DNA of 64,000 nucleotides, taken from positions 1,056,514-1,120,513 of the forward strand of contig CP051246.1 of assembly GCA_017795085.1 (NCBI GenBank). Direction: 5' to 3'. The position numbers and the translations under genes are program-made. The notes below the pieces were generated by a model, which ran no database searches, had not been told where the DNA came from, and was given only the letters and a program-made list of their open reading frames with translations. Origin of the DNA: Salegentibacter sp. GTDB lineage: Bacteria > Bacteroidota > Bacteroidia > Flavobacteriales > Flavobacteriaceae. Below are positions 1 through 9,407 of this stretch, one piece after another; positions within the stretch are counted from its first letter, which is position 1, and each line of letters begins with the position of its first letter.

Positions 1-2
1 TG

Positions 3-638
3 GTTTACGTACCTGAACTCGCCAAAGACTTACTGGAGCAAATTGGTTTTGAAGCCCGAAAAAGTGAATTTATAGATGAAAAAAGTGGGATTAGTGCCAG
101 GATGAGCATTACCGGTTATGAAAATCTGTTAAGTACTGCAGAACGCCGCGCTTTAAAATCAGGAGATGAAAAGACCATCGTTCGTTTTAGTGATTTTCTA
201 GGGGTGATTCCCAGTATTACCGGAAAGGTAGAACTGGTATATGAAGGGGAACAGGAAGGTGCCGCAGCCGTGGCGCTTAGACTTATTGGAGAATCGGTAA
301 AAACAATATTTCCGCAGTATTTTCCTAAAATTGAAAAATTAAACAAACCTGATGCTACCAGCCCGTATGATGATTTGGTGGAATGGTTTTTTGATCAGAG
401 CGGTTTTGAATTGCCAGATGATATTTCTGATTCGCAATATCAGGATAAGCTAAATAATATAAAAGCCCTTGAAGTCTTAATACAGAAATATCAATCGGAA
501 ATCGATAAAAAAGACCGTAATTTCCTTAAGGAATTCCTTCTTTGGGGCTTGGTTGAATATAAAAAGCTCAGTAAACAGCGATTCAGTAAGGGAATTCAGT
601 TTAAAGACCTCTACGGAAGCTATATTAGCGGTTTTTAA
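3..638 (+). CDS. magnesium chelatase-like AAA ATPase, C-terminal part (5' end outside window)
   Basis: The frame is open from the left edge, so the annotated piece is the last 212 residues of a longer protein; an ATG at 102 is internal. The visible part has the conserved segments YVPELAKDLLEQIGFEAR, SGISARMSI and GKVELVYEGEQEG, and it ends FKDLYGSYISGF. I recognise this tail from flavobacterial proteins of roughly 480-490 residues annotated as magnesium chelatase (ChlI-like AAA ATPase). The Walker motifs are outside the window. In this group the protein is thought to be a MoxR-like chaperone ATPase rather than a true chlorophyll enzyme, which is inference. The family call is good; the function is uncertain. 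Confidence 0.8.
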   Translation, partial: VYVPELAKDLLEQIGFEARKSEFIDEKSGISARMSITGYENLLSTAERRALKSGDEKTIVRFSDFLGVIPSITGKVELVYEGEQEGAAAVALRLIGESVKTIFPQYFPKIEKLNKPDATSPYDDLVEWFFDQSGFELPDDISDSQYQDKLNNIKALEVLIQKYQSEIDKKDRNFLKEFLLWGLVEYKKLSKQRFSKGIQFKDLYGSYISGF

Positions 639-812
639 AAGCGGTATTTTCATTGTTATTTTTAGTGAATTTTCATTGTAATATCGATTTTTTATAAAAT
701 AAAAAATAAATAACCGATTTTATGAAATATTCATATTTCTCTTTTCGGTGGTGTTTTTTCGTTTTTATTTCGGGTAAAAACCTGTACTTTTATCACCGGA
801 TTTAAGGAAAAG

Positions 813-908
813 ATGAAAATACATAACACACTTTTTACCGAAAACCGTATTGCAACCGGAATTATTATGATTACCGGTATTACCCCTTTTGGGGTATTTT
901 GTATATAA
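813..908 (+). CDS. thr operon leader peptide (attenuator), 31 aa
   Basis: ATG at 813 opens a 31-codon frame ending in TAA at 906-908, 66 bases before thrA. It holds 5 Thr and 7 Ile codons; 8 of residues 13-24 are Thr or Ile (IATGIIMITGIT). Its last codons form the terminator hairpin at 881-896. Ribosome stalling at Thr/Ile codons controlling downstream termination is the classic logic of the thr leader of enterics, and Thr and Ile are the end products of this pathway. A possible -7 element (TACTTTTA, 785-792) lies 20 bases upstream of the ATG. No homology search was possible, so the leader role is inferred from composition, position and hairpin. Confidence 0.62.
   Translation: MKIHNTLFTENRIATGIIMITGITPFGVFCI
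881..900 (+). terminator. attenuator terminator hairpin of thr operon leader
   Basis: TACCCC-TTTT-GGGGTA is a perfect 6-bp stem with a 4-base loop, followed by TTTT. It overlaps the end of the leader peptide frame. Upstream, ACCGG (855-859) can pair with CCGGT (874-878), an element that could compete with or precede the terminator. Confidence 0.6.
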
Positions 909-974
909 CTTTCCGCCACACGTACACACGTACATTTTTAAAGCTCAATTTTTCAATTTTAAAAAATTAAAACA

Positions 975-3422
975 ATGAATGTCCTGAAATTTGGAGGATC
1001 ATCTCTTGCTACACCCGAACGCATTAAACTGGTAGCGAATACCGTAGAAAAACATCTGGAAGATAATAGCACTATCGCAGTATTTTCTGCTTTTGGCGGG
1101 GTTACCAACGATTTACTTAAAATGGCCGAATTGGCGGCTAAAGAAGACCTTTCCTATAAAGATATTTTGGAAGCCAACGAAAAGCGTCATCTTGATGCGG
1201 TGCGTGAACTTATTCCGGTTAATGATCAGAGTGCTGTTTTAAGCAAAGTAAAAACCGAATTCAATCGTCTGGAAACCCTATATGAGGGTGTTTATTTACT
1301 GAATGAACTTTCTAATAAAACCAAACACGTGGTTTCCGGTTTTGGTGAGGTTTTATCTTCAACGATTATAACGGCCTATTTTAAAAGCAAAAATGTAAAT
1401 ACTGAGTTTGTGGATGCCCGGGAACTTATAGTATGCCGCAATAACAACGAAAAGGTACAGGTAAATTATGTGGAGACCAATACCAATATTGAGCGTTATT
1501 TTGCTGAAAAATCCGAAGGACTTTTTGTCGTTCCGGGATTTGTAGCTAAAAATGATGAAGGAGTACCAAGTACCCTTGGCCGCGGTGGATCCGATTTTAC
1601 TGCTGCTATTTTTGCCGGTGCCCTTAGCGCTAAAAAAGTATGGATTTATACCGATGTAAATGGGATGTATACCGCAAATCCTGGTATAGTACCACAGGCT
1701 TATTCCCTGGAAAAAATCTCTTATGAAGAGGCGATGGAACTTTCTCATTTTGGAGCAAAAGTTTTATACCCGCCAACGCTTCAGCCACTGTTAGACAAGA
1801 AAATTAAAATCCATATAAAAGACACCTTTAATCCTGAGGCACCGGGAACTTTAATTTCAAAATCCAGCAAGGAAAATTTCCGTTGGGTTACCGGAATTAC
1901 TCATATAGATTCTGTAAAACTGCTGAATATTGAAGGTAGCGGAATGGTAGGCATTCCCGGGTTTTCCAAACGTTTTTTTGAAGTTTTGTATCAGGAAAAT
2001 ATAAATGTGGTGCTTATCACGCAAGCTTCTTCAGAACACAGTATTTGCATTGCGGTAAAGGATGATGAAGCCCTGGCCGCAAAACAGGCTTTAGATGAAG
2101 CCTTTGAGGTTGAGATTCAGCATAAGAAAATCAAACCGGTTCATATTGAAGAAAACATTGCTATCGTAGCCCTTGTAGGGGACCAGATGAAAAGCCACCA
2201 CGGACTTAGTGGTAAGATGTTTAGTGCATTAGGGAATAATAATATCAATATTCGCGCAATCGCCCAGGGATCTTCGGAACGGAATATTTCAGCGATAATC
2301 GCTAAAAAAGATGTAAAAAAGGCCTTAAACACATTACACGAACAGTTTTTTGAAGTTCCTTCAAAAGAACTCAATTTATTTATTACCGGAGTTGGAAATG
2401 TAGGAAGCCGTTTACTCGCACAATTGGAGAAACAGGAGAAATACTTGTTGGAAAGATTGCGATTGAAAGTTCGGGTTTTAGGGCTTTCAAACTCTCGAAA
2501 AATGGTCTTTAACGAAAATGGGATCGATCTTTCAAACTGGCAGGAAGAATTGGGAGAAGGCGATCCTGCCGATCAAAAAGCTTTCCTAAAGGGGGTTAAG
2601 AAAATGAACCTGAGAAACAGTATTTTTGTTGATAATACTGCAAGTGCCGAAATTTCTACCTGGTATAAAAAGTATTTAGCGAATTCTATTTCGGTGGTAA
2701 CCTGTAATAAAATTGCCTGTGCCGACGATTATGTAAATTATCAGGAGTTACAGGACCTTTCCCGTGAATATGGCGCTTCGTTTTTATATGAAACCAATGT
2801 AGGTGCCGGTTTGCCGATTATCGATACCTTGAAAAACCTAGTGGCTTCAGGGGATCAAATCACTAAAATACAGGCAGTATTGTCGGGAAGTTTAAACTTT
2901 GTTTTCAATACCTATAAAGGAGAAGAGCCTTTTTATAAAGTAGTTGAAAAGGCAATGGAAGAAGGTTTCACCGAGCCCGATCCTAAAATTGATTTAAGCG
3001 GGGTAGATGTGGCTCGAAAAATCTTAATCCTTGCCCGGGAAAGCGGTTACCAGATGGAGCTTGGCGATATTAAAAGCAAGGATTTCCTTTCTGAAGAAAG
3101 TTTGAATTCAGCTAATAATAAAGAATTCTTTGAACTACTTGAAAAGGATGAACCTAAGTTTAAGGAAATATATGATAAGGCCGCTACAAAGAACGAGCAA
3201 TTAAAGTATGTGGCCCAACTTGAAGATGGCAAGGCCGAGGTTGGTTTGCAGCAGGTAGACCCGAAGCATCCGTTTTATAATTTAAGCGGAAGTGATAATA
3301 TCGTGCTTTTCTTTACCGAGCGTTATTCTGAGCAACCACTTATCGTAAAAGGAGCCGGAGCTGGTGCCGATGTTACCGCTTCAGGGATATTTGCTGATAT
3401 CATCAGAATAGGAAAGAAATAA
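975..3422 (+). CDS. thrA: bifunctional aspartokinase / homoserine dehydrogenase
   Basis: This enzyme catalyses the first and third steps from aspartate to threonine: phosphorylation of aspartate and NAD(P)H-dependent reduction of aspartate semialdehyde to homoserine. The N-terminus carries the aspartokinase signature KFGGSS (residues 5-10). ACT-type regulatory segments follow around residues 310-460. The dehydrogenase half begins at a Rossmann motif (GVGNVGSR, about residues 470-477) and runs to the end. The length of 815 aa is normal for fused ThrA. It is the first gene of thrA-thrB-thrC and lies behind the Thr/Ile-rich leader. The ACT domains imply feedback inhibition by threonine. Confidence 0.97.
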   Translation: MNVLKFGGSSLATPERIKLVANTVEKHLEDNSTIAVFSAFGGVTNDLLKMAELAAKEDLSYKDILEANEKRHLDAVRELIPVNDQSAVLSKVKTEFNRLETLYEGVYLLNELSNKTKHVVSGFGEVLSSTIITAYFKSKNVNTEFVDARELIVCRNNNEKVQVNYVETNTNIERYFAEKSEGLFVVPGFVAKNDEGVPSTLGRGGSDFTAAIFAGALSAKKVWIYTDVNGMYTANPGIVPQAYSLEKISYEEAMELSHFGAKVLYPPTLQPLLDKKIKIHIKDTFNPEAPGTLISKSSKENFRWVTGITHIDSVKLLNIEGSGMVGIPGFSKRFFEVLYQENINVVLITQASSEHSICIAVKDDEALAAKQALDEAFEVEIQHKKIKPVHIEENIAIVALVGDQMKSHHGLSGKMFSALGNNNINIRAIAQGSSERNISAIIAKKDVKKALNTLHEQFFEVPSKELNLFITGVGNVGSRLLAQLEKQEKYLLERLRLKVRVLGLSNSRKMVFNENGIDLSNWQEELGEGDPADQKAFLKGVKKMNLRNSIFVDNTASAEISTWYKKYLANSISVVTCNKIACADDYVNYQELQDLSREYGASFLYETNVGAGLPIIDTLKNLVASGDQITKIQAVLSGSLNFVFNTYKGEEPFYKVVEKAMEEGFTEPDPKIDLSGVDVARKILILARESGYQMELGDIKSKDFLSEESLNSANNKEFFELLEKDEPKFKEIYDKAATKNEQLKYVAQLEDGKAEVGLQQVDPKHPFYNLSGSDNIVLFFTERYSEQPLIVKGAGAGADVTASGIFADIIRIGKK

Positions 3423-3431
3423 AATTGTATG

Positions 3432-3568
3432 TCCGTTATATTTATAATCGTATCGTCACCCTGAACTTGATTCAGGGGCTTATTATGTATTTTACTGATC
3501 TTTATTGGTATTAGATGCTGAAACGAGTTTAGCATGACGTAAAAATTGACATTATTGCTAATAACGGA
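3432..3568 (+). repeat. MITE-like palindromic repeat, family 1, copy 1
   Basis: The ends are inverted: TCCGTTAT (3432-3439) against ATAACGGA (3561-3568). Inside these, GTCACCCTGAACTTG on the left faces GAGTTTAGCATGACG on the right. A second copy with the same inner sequence and the same flank (ATAACGGATAATCAG) lies at 26489-26641. This copy sits inside the thr operon between thrA and thrB, just before the thrB start. Confidence 0.75.
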
Positions 3569-3584
3569 TAATCAGAAATAAAAG

Positions 3585-4508
3585 ATGGAAGAAATAAAAG
3601 TTTTTGCACCGGCTACCGTAGCCAATCTTTCCTGTGGGTTTGATGTGTTGGGCTGCTGTCTCGATAATGTTGGCGACGATATGTTGGTGAAAAAAAATGA
3701 TCTTGGCCGGGTACAGATTACTAAAATTACCGGCCAGGATTTACCGATGGAAACCGATAAGAATGTGGCCGGAGTTGCAGTTCAGGCTTTACTGGAAGCA
3801 GCTGATAGCAAACAGGGATTTGATATTGAAATCGATAAAAAGATAAAAGCCGGTAGCGGAATTGGAAGTAGTGCGGCGAGTTCAGCCGGAGCCGTTTATG
3901 CAGTAAATAAATTACTTGGAGAACCTTTTAGTCAAAAAGAACTAATTGCTTTTGCGATGGAAGGGGAACGCCTGGCCAGTGGCAATGCCCATGCCGATAA
4001 TGTGGCACCTGCTCTTCTTGGCGGGTTTAGCCTGGTAAAAAGTTACGAGCCGCTGGAAGTTTTAAAACTCCCGGCGCCATCAGATTTAAAAATGGTGATT
4101 TTACATCCGCATATCGAGATAAAAACCCGTGATTCCCGTGGAATTATTCGACAAAGTGTAAGCCTTAAAAAGGCGATAAATCAGTGGGGAAACCTGGCTG
4201 CTTTAGTCAGCGCACTATACACCGATGATTATCAGTTGCTCGGGCGAAGCTTAAAAGATGAAATTGTGGAACCTATCCGGTCAATTTTAATTCCGCATTT
4301 TGACAGTTTAAAAGGCATCGCACTTAAAAGTGGAGCGCTTGGCTTTGGAATTTCAGGTTCCGGACCTTCGGTTTTTGCCATGTGTCGTGGGGAAGAAACC
4401 GCAAAAAAGGTCTATGCCGAAATTGAAAAATTTTACGCTGATAAAACCATAGAATTTGAATTACATTTATCATCCATCAATCCGCAGGGAATAAAAGAAT
4501 ATAAATAA
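3585..4508 (+). CDS. thrB: homoserine kinase
   Basis: ThrB phosphorylates homoserine with ATP, the fourth step of threonine synthesis, in the cytoplasm. It is a GHMP-family kinase. The start KVFAPATVANLSCGFD matches the family N-terminus, and the glycine/serine-rich ATP loop AGSGIGSSAASS lies at about residues 89-100. The 307-aa length is typical. It follows thrA after a 162-bp gap filled by a palindromic repeat and is one base from thrC. Co-transcription with thrA is likely, but the repeat could lower or uncouple thrB expression. Confidence 0.96.
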   Translation: MEEIKVFAPATVANLSCGFDVLGCCLDNVGDDMLVKKNDLGRVQITKITGQDLPMETDKNVAGVAVQALLEAADSKQGFDIEIDKKIKAGSGIGSSAASSAGAVYAVNKLLGEPFSQKELIAFAMEGERLASGNAHADNVAPALLGGFSLVKSYEPLEVLKLPAPSDLKMVILHPHIEIKTRDSRGIIRQSVSLKKAINQWGNLAALVSALYTDDYQLLGRSLKDEIVEPIRSILIPHFDSLKGIALKSGALGFGISGSGPSVFAMCRGEETAKKVYAEIEKFYADKTIEFELHLSSINPQGIKEYK

Positions 4509-4509
4509 G

Positions 4510-5805
4510 ATGAAATATTACAGTTTAAATAACCGGGAGAATATCAGCACTTTTGAAAACGCTGTGGTAAAAGGACTGGCTGACGATAAAGGCCTTTATT
4601 TTCCCGAAAAAATAAATAAGTTACCTGATTCTTTTTTTGAAAATATCGACAGCCTTTCCAAAAATGAAATCGCTTTTGAAGCTATTAAAGAATATATCGG
4701 CGACGAAATTCCTGAAGACGCTTTAAAAAGTATTATAGCTGAAACCCTTGATTTTGATTTTCCGGTAGTTTCAGTAAAGGAAAATATAGGGGCTCTCGAG
4801 CTTTTTCACGGTCCAACATTGGCTTTTAAAGATGTAGGGGCTCGCTTTATGGCAGGGTGTCTTGGGTATTTTATCAAAAAGGGAAAATTTGGAAAAATAA
4901 CCGTTTTGGTAGCTACCTCTGGTGATACCGGGGGAGCTGTAGCCAATGGATTTTTAGGTGTTGATGGTATTGATGTAGTGATTTTATACCCTAAAGGAAA
5001 AGTGAGTGGGATTCAGGAAAAACAACTCACCACTTTAGGTCAGAATATTACCGCGGTTGAGGTAAATGGTACTTTTGACGATTGCCAGGATATGGTAAAA
5101 CGTGCTTTTCTGGATAAAGAAATCACTGATGAAAGACAACTAACTTCTGCAAATTCTATTAATGTGGCCCGATGGTTACCACAAATGTTTTACTACTTTT
5201 TTGCCTGGAAACAATTAAAAGCTAAAGATCAAAAACTTGTATTTTCCGTGCCTAGTGGAAATTTCGGGAATATTTGCGCCGGATTTATGGCCAGAGAAGC
5301 AGGTTTGCCTATTGATCAGTTTATTTCTTCTAATAACGTAAATAATACGGTGAAGCGCTATTTAGAATCAGAGCAATATGACCCAAAGCCAAGTGTGCAT
5401 ACCGTATCAAATGCCATGGATATTGGTAACCCCAGTAATTTTGTTAGGATTCAGGAAATCTTTGGAAATCATTTTACCGATATAAAAGAAAACCTTTCGG
5501 CTTATAGTTTTGATGATGAACGTACTAAAAGTGTAATGGCTAAGGTCTATAAAGAAACCGGCTATGTAATGGATCCGCACGGGGCAGTGGGCTATTTAGG
5601 GGTACAGGAGTTCTTGAAATTAAAACCTGAATATTATGGTGTTTTCCTGGAAACCGCACATCCCGTTAAGTTCTTAGAGACTGTGGAAGCGGCTATTAAT
5701 ACAAATGTTGAAATTCCCGCTGCTATAAAATCTTTTATGAACAAGGAAAAACAAATTGTAACAATAGATTCTTATGATGATTTAAAGAATTATTTGAGGA
5801 AATAG
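4510..5805 (+). CDS. thrC: threonine synthase
   Basis: ThrC converts O-phosphohomoserine to threonine with pyridoxal phosphate. The PLP-binding lysine is in HGPTLAFKDVGARF (about Lys107), and the phosphate-binding loop is ATSGDTGGAV (about residues 136-145). The N-terminal YYSLNNRENISTFENAV is typical of the bacterial 430-aa class, and 431 aa is the expected length. The gene begins one base after thrB and ends the thr operon. A repeat-rich intergenic region follows. Confidence 0.96.
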   Translation: MKYYSLNNRENISTFENAVVKGLADDKGLYFPEKINKLPDSFFENIDSLSKNEIAFEAIKEYIGDEIPEDALKSIIAETLDFDFPVVSVKENIGALELFHGPTLAFKDVGARFMAGCLGYFIKKGKFGKITVLVATSGDTGGAVANGFLGVDGIDVVILYPKGKVSGIQEKQLTTLGQNITAVEVNGTFDDCQDMVKRAFLDKEITDERQLTSANSINVARWLPQMFYYFFAWKQLKAKDQKLVFSVPSGNFGNICAGFMAREAGLPIDQFISSNNVNNTVKRYLESEQYDPKPSVHTVSNAMDIGNPSNFVRIQEIFGNHFTDIKENLSAYSFDDERTKSVMAKVYKETGYVMDPHGAVGYLGVQEFLKLKPEYYGVFLETAHPVKFLETVEAAINTNVEIPAAIKSFMNKEKQIVTIDSYDDLKNYLRK

Positions 5806-5844
5806 GCCCTCATCTTCGCCTCTCTTAAGGAGAGAGCTAAATTA

Positions 5845-5966
5845 GGGTTGTCTGAAAAGTTAATTTACATCATCCTGAACTTGGATTCAGGATCTAAGTT
5901 GTTCTGATTATTAACAATCTGGATTCTTGAAAATAGAATGATGTTTTTACTGCTTTCAGACAACCT
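5845..5966 (+). repeat. MITE-like inverted-repeat element
   Basis: About 122 bp bounded by GGGTTGTCTGAAA on the left and TTTCAGACAACCT on the right, which are reverse complements. Within these ends ATCATCCTGAAC and AGAATGATG give a second inverted pair. No ORF is inside. It lies between the converging ends of thrC and the S10 peptidase gene. A short GCCTCTCTTAAGGAGAGAGC hairpin sits just upstream (5818-5837). Confidence 0.6.
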
Positions 5967-5995
5967 CTATTATTTTTTGAAATTAATCTAATAAA

Positions 5996-7486
5996 TCATT
6001 CATATCTAGCCGGGGCTCCATCTTCCGGTAAGCTATTTTCTATAAACTCCCTGATATCGTCATTGGCATTTTTTAGGTCTTCGGCACGTAAGTACATCAT
6101 ATGGCCGCTTTCATAGCCTTTAAAACTTAGGCGGTCTTTCATTTTTCCGCTGGGATCAAGTTGCCACATCGAGTATTTTGCATTGAAATAAGTGGTGGCA
6201 CCATCAAAATAACCCGATTGGATCATAACATCTAAATTGGGGTTTTGAGCCATTGCCTGGCGTAAATTTTCCCCGGTGTTATCTCCACTTCTGTCCCATG
6301 GATGTACCGGACCGAACATATAATATTTTAAATCGGTTTTAAAATTGAGCTCATTTTTCATATAATGATTGATGGCCGGGGTAAATGAATGTAACCAGGA
6401 AGTAAGCTCTGCGTTATAATCAGGCGTATCGCCGGCATCTTTTGCGTCTAAACCAAGGTAACGCGAATCGAGCCTGCCAATAGTATACCCGCTCTTTTCC
6501 CTTAATAATTCTTTCCAAAAGGATGGAATGGATAATTCCAGGTTATTTTGTAACAATACTTTTTCTGAAATCCCTGAATAATGGCTCATTTTCTCTGCAA
6601 TTTCCTGTTTACGACCTTCATTGATAAAGCCCCCTTTTACAAGACCTGGAAGCACTTCCTCAATAGTGTATTGTTCAACTTCTGCCAACAAGTTTTCAAG
6701 TTTTTGTTTTTGTAAATCTTCAGAAAGCATATTGTGATACCAGGCGGCAGCGGCGAAATAAGGGAGACGATTGGCCACTTCTACGGGGCCTTCACGATCT
6801 ATTCCAATTTCTGTAGGAGACACCAGGATAACTCCGTTTAGGTACATCCACTGACTGTTTTGTAGTTCTAAAGCCAAACCGGAAACACGGGTAGTACCGT
6901 AACTTTCCCCAATTAAATATTTTGGGGATAACCAGCGGTCGTTTCGGCTTACAAAAGTATTAAGCCACTCGGCCAGATATTTAATATCAGCCTGCACGCC
7001 GAAGAATTTTTCACGGTCAACTTTTCCTTCTTTATCAGGAATAGGACGGGAGTAACCGGTATTTACCGGATTTACATATACCACATCGGCAACATCTAAA
7101 ATTGAATGCGGATTTTCTTTAATTCCATAAGGCTGAATTGGAAAGCCTTCATCATCAATTTTTAAAACTCTTGGCCCGGTATAAGCTACGTGCATCCATA
7201 CTGAAGCAGACCCGGGACCCCCGTTAAAGGATATTAATAAAGGTCGATTTTCCTTGTTTTTGATGTTTTTACGTTCGTAAAAAGTGTAATTAAGTGCCGC
7301 AATGGGTTCACCATAATCATCCCAAACGGGTTGCATTCCCGTTGTAGCCGTATAATTGATATCTTGCCCTTTAATATTTACTACATGTTCTGTGACAATG
7401 GTGGTATCTGCAGGGACTTCTATTTTTTGGGCCTGAAGTGACATGGTTAAAAACAGAAAAGCTAAAAGCGTATAGCTATATTTCAT
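5996..7486 (-). CDS. S10 family serine carboxypeptidase-like protein
   Basis: This is a secreted or periplasmic peptidase of the alpha/beta-hydrolase S10 family. A signal peptide (MKYSYTLLAFLFLTMSLQAQK) is followed by the oxyanion-hole segment SFNGGPGSASVW. The nucleophile motif is GESYGTTR (Ser near residue 194), and the C-terminal acid and histidine are in SGYFDGATTY and YESGHMMYL. The 496-aa length fits bacterial S10 members. It has its own upstream region of about 85 bp after the UbiB gene and is probably monocistronic or second behind it. The natural substrate is unknown. Confidence 0.9.
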   Translation of the reverse strand: MKYSYTLLAFLFLTMSLQAQKIEVPADTTIVTEHVVNIKGQDINYTATTGMQPVWDDYGEPIAALNYTFYERKNIKNKENRPLLISFNGGPGSASVWMHVAYTGPRVLKIDDEGFPIQPYGIKENPHSILDVADVVYVNPVNTGYSRPIPDKEGKVDREKFFGVQADIKYLAEWLNTFVSRNDRWLSPKYLIGESYGTTRVSGLALELQNSQWMYLNGVILVSPTEIGIDREGPVEVANRLPYFAAAAWYHNMLSEDLQKQKLENLLAEVEQYTIEEVLPGLVKGGFINEGRKQEIAEKMSHYSGISEKVLLQNNLELSIPSFWKELLREKSGYTIGRLDSRYLGLDAKDAGDTPDYNAELTSWLHSFTPAINHYMKNELNFKTDLKYYMFGPVHPWDRSGDNTGENLRQAMAQNPNLDVMIQSGYFDGATTYFNAKYSMWQLDPSGKMKDRLSFKGYESGHMMYLRAEDLKNANDDIREFIENSLPEDGAPARYE

Positions 7487-7572
7487 AGGTGTATGGTTTA
7501 AATTAAAACCGAAAAATACACCGATTTCATTAAACCCGCAAAAAGTGGTCTTGAAGTTTCAGTTTTAAAATT

Positions 7573-9225
7573 TCAGGTTTCATCTTTAAAAATAATAATA
7601 TAACTAAGGTAAATTGCACCGGCCGCTGCCATTAAGAAAAAGAGCATGGCAAGGCCGGGATATCCGAAAATGGTGAATTTTGTAGGAATTTGCATGAGCA
7701 TAGAGGCACCAATAATCATAGCCGCGATAATAAGCCCTAAAGTAATACGGTTAGCTACTTTTTGAAAGCCATCGGTGACGCGTTTTTCATCTATGGCTTG
7801 CACGTCTAACTTAAAACGATTGTTGGCCAGGTTGTCTGAAATTTTATTCAGGTGTTCCGGCAGGTTTTCAATGAGTTTTTTGGCTTCAAGAACTACGGTA
7901 AAAAAACTTTCGGGCTTTAGCTGTTGATACATTTTCTCCCGCATAATGGTATTAACATGTTTTTGAATGGCAGCTCGCAAATCAAAATCTGGATCCAATA
8001 CAGCAATAATTTGATCCATATTCAGCAAAATCTTACCAAGAATGTTTACTTCTACAGGAATATGGATTCTATTTTCTGCAGCCAGCCTGTTCAGCTGAAT
8101 AAGCAGCCGTCCGGTTTGCATATCTTCAGCAGCATTCGATTGGCTGTCCATGACAATATCACTAATCTGTTTCTTAAAAGTCTTTATGTCGGCATTTTCG
8201 CCGCATTCACTCATATTGAGCAATACATGAGCCGTTGCTTGTCCATCACTTTTACTAATTGCAATAAGTAATTGCAACAAGTTTTCCTGAAGCCCTGCAT
8301 TAAATTTGGCTACCATTCCAAGATCTATTAGAGCGATTTTATCATCTTTAGTAAACTGAATGTTACCGGGATGCGGATCGGCATGAACAAATCCATCATT
8401 GATTACCTGTTTAAGATAGGCTTCAACTAATTCATCGACCAGGGGAGAATAATCGACTTCAATTTGTTTAAGTGGGGATAAAGAAGTGACTTTTTTTCCC
8501 TCAATAAAGTCCATAGTTAGTACCTTTCCGGTGGAATAATCGAGTACTGGTTGGGGAACGATTAAGTTTTTAAAGTATTTCAGGTTTTTTCCGAGCCGAA
8601 TAAGGTTTTGTGCTTCTCGTTTATAATCTAATTCGTGCATCAGAATCCGTCGCAATTCAGCTAAGACGTGGTCGAAACTATATTTTTGTGCTGTTTGTGT
8701 GTGTTTTACCGCCAGTTGAGCTAACTCTTCAAGAGTATCTAAATCTTCGGTGAATTTTTTTCTAATTCCTGGTCTTTGAATTTTTATAGCCACCGGTTTC
8801 CCCGATTTTAATCTTGCAGTATGCACCTGGCCAATTGAGGCACTGGCCAATGGCTTTTTATTAAATTCCTTAAAAGCTTTGGAAATTCGGGTACCTATTT
8901 CCCTCTCTACAATTTCATGTACTTCTTCATAAGGTATTGGTGGGACGTCGTCCTGTAAAGTAGCCAGGACATTGAGATATCGGTCGGGTAATAAATCGGG
9001 CCGGGTAGATAGGAGCTGACCTAATTTAATATAAGTAGGCCCCATGGCTTTTAAATCTTCAACCAGTTCTTCAGGACTTTGATCAAAGTCCTCTTTTTGA
9101 GTAGTTTCAGGTTCATTTTCTAAAGCTGAAGCTGCAGTTTGTTCAAAAAGGTTACTGTTCCAGTATTTTAACATAAACCCGAAAAACTTGCGATAGCGTT
9201 CCAGGTTGTCGGGAAGTATAGACAT
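7573..9225 (-). CDS. UbiB/ABC1-family atypical kinase
   Basis: It belongs to the UbiB/AarF/ABC1 protein-kinase-like family, linked to isoprenoid quinone or lipid metabolism at membranes. The KxGQ motif (KLGQLLSTRPDLLP), an alanine-rich loop (ASASIGQVH), HADPHPGNI (about residue 280) and the metal-binding LIDLGM are all present. Two hydrophobic segments end the protein, as in UbiB. I chose the ATG at 9225 (MSILPDNLERYRKFFGF); an in-frame ATG at 9297 would add 24 residues of non-conserved sequence. The substrate is not known. In a menaquinone organism a direct ubiquinone role is unlikely. Confidence 0.88.
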   Translation of the reverse strand: MSILPDNLERYRKFFGFMLKYWNSNLFEQTAASALENEPETTQKEDFDQSPEELVEDLKAMGPTYIKLGQLLSTRPDLLPDRYLNVLATLQDDVPPIPYEEVHEIVEREIGTRISKAFKEFNKKPLASASIGQVHTARLKSGKPVAIKIQRPGIRKKFTEDLDTLEELAQLAVKHTQTAQKYSFDHVLAELRRILMHELDYKREAQNLIRLGKNLKYFKNLIVPQPVLDYSTGKVLTMDFIEGKKVTSLSPLKQIEVDYSPLVDELVEAYLKQVINDGFVHADPHPGNIQFTKDDKIALIDLGMVAKFNAGLQENLLQLLIAISKSDGQATAHVLLNMSECGENADIKTFKKQISDIVMDSQSNAAEDMQTGRLLIQLNRLAAENRIHIPVEVNILGKILLNMDQIIAVLDPDFDLRAAIQKHVNTIMREKMYQQLKPESFFTVVLEAKKLIENLPEHLNKISDNLANNRFKLDVQAIDEKRVTDGFQKVANRITLGLIIAAMIIGASMLMQIPTKFTIFGYPGLAMLFFLMAAAGAIYLSYIIIFKDET

Positions 9226-9407
9226 AGGTTTGTGCTTAGATTGTAGTTTTAAAGATATCCATATTAAACCTAATTCCCCAATCCCGGGCTGCAACATTCG
9301 TGAATTTTGGGAATTTATTCACTAAATGTGATGTAAATGTTTAAAGGCATATCTCAAATTCTTTTTGAATATATACCTATGCATTCTCAAGTTGCTTCAG
9401 ACCAAAT

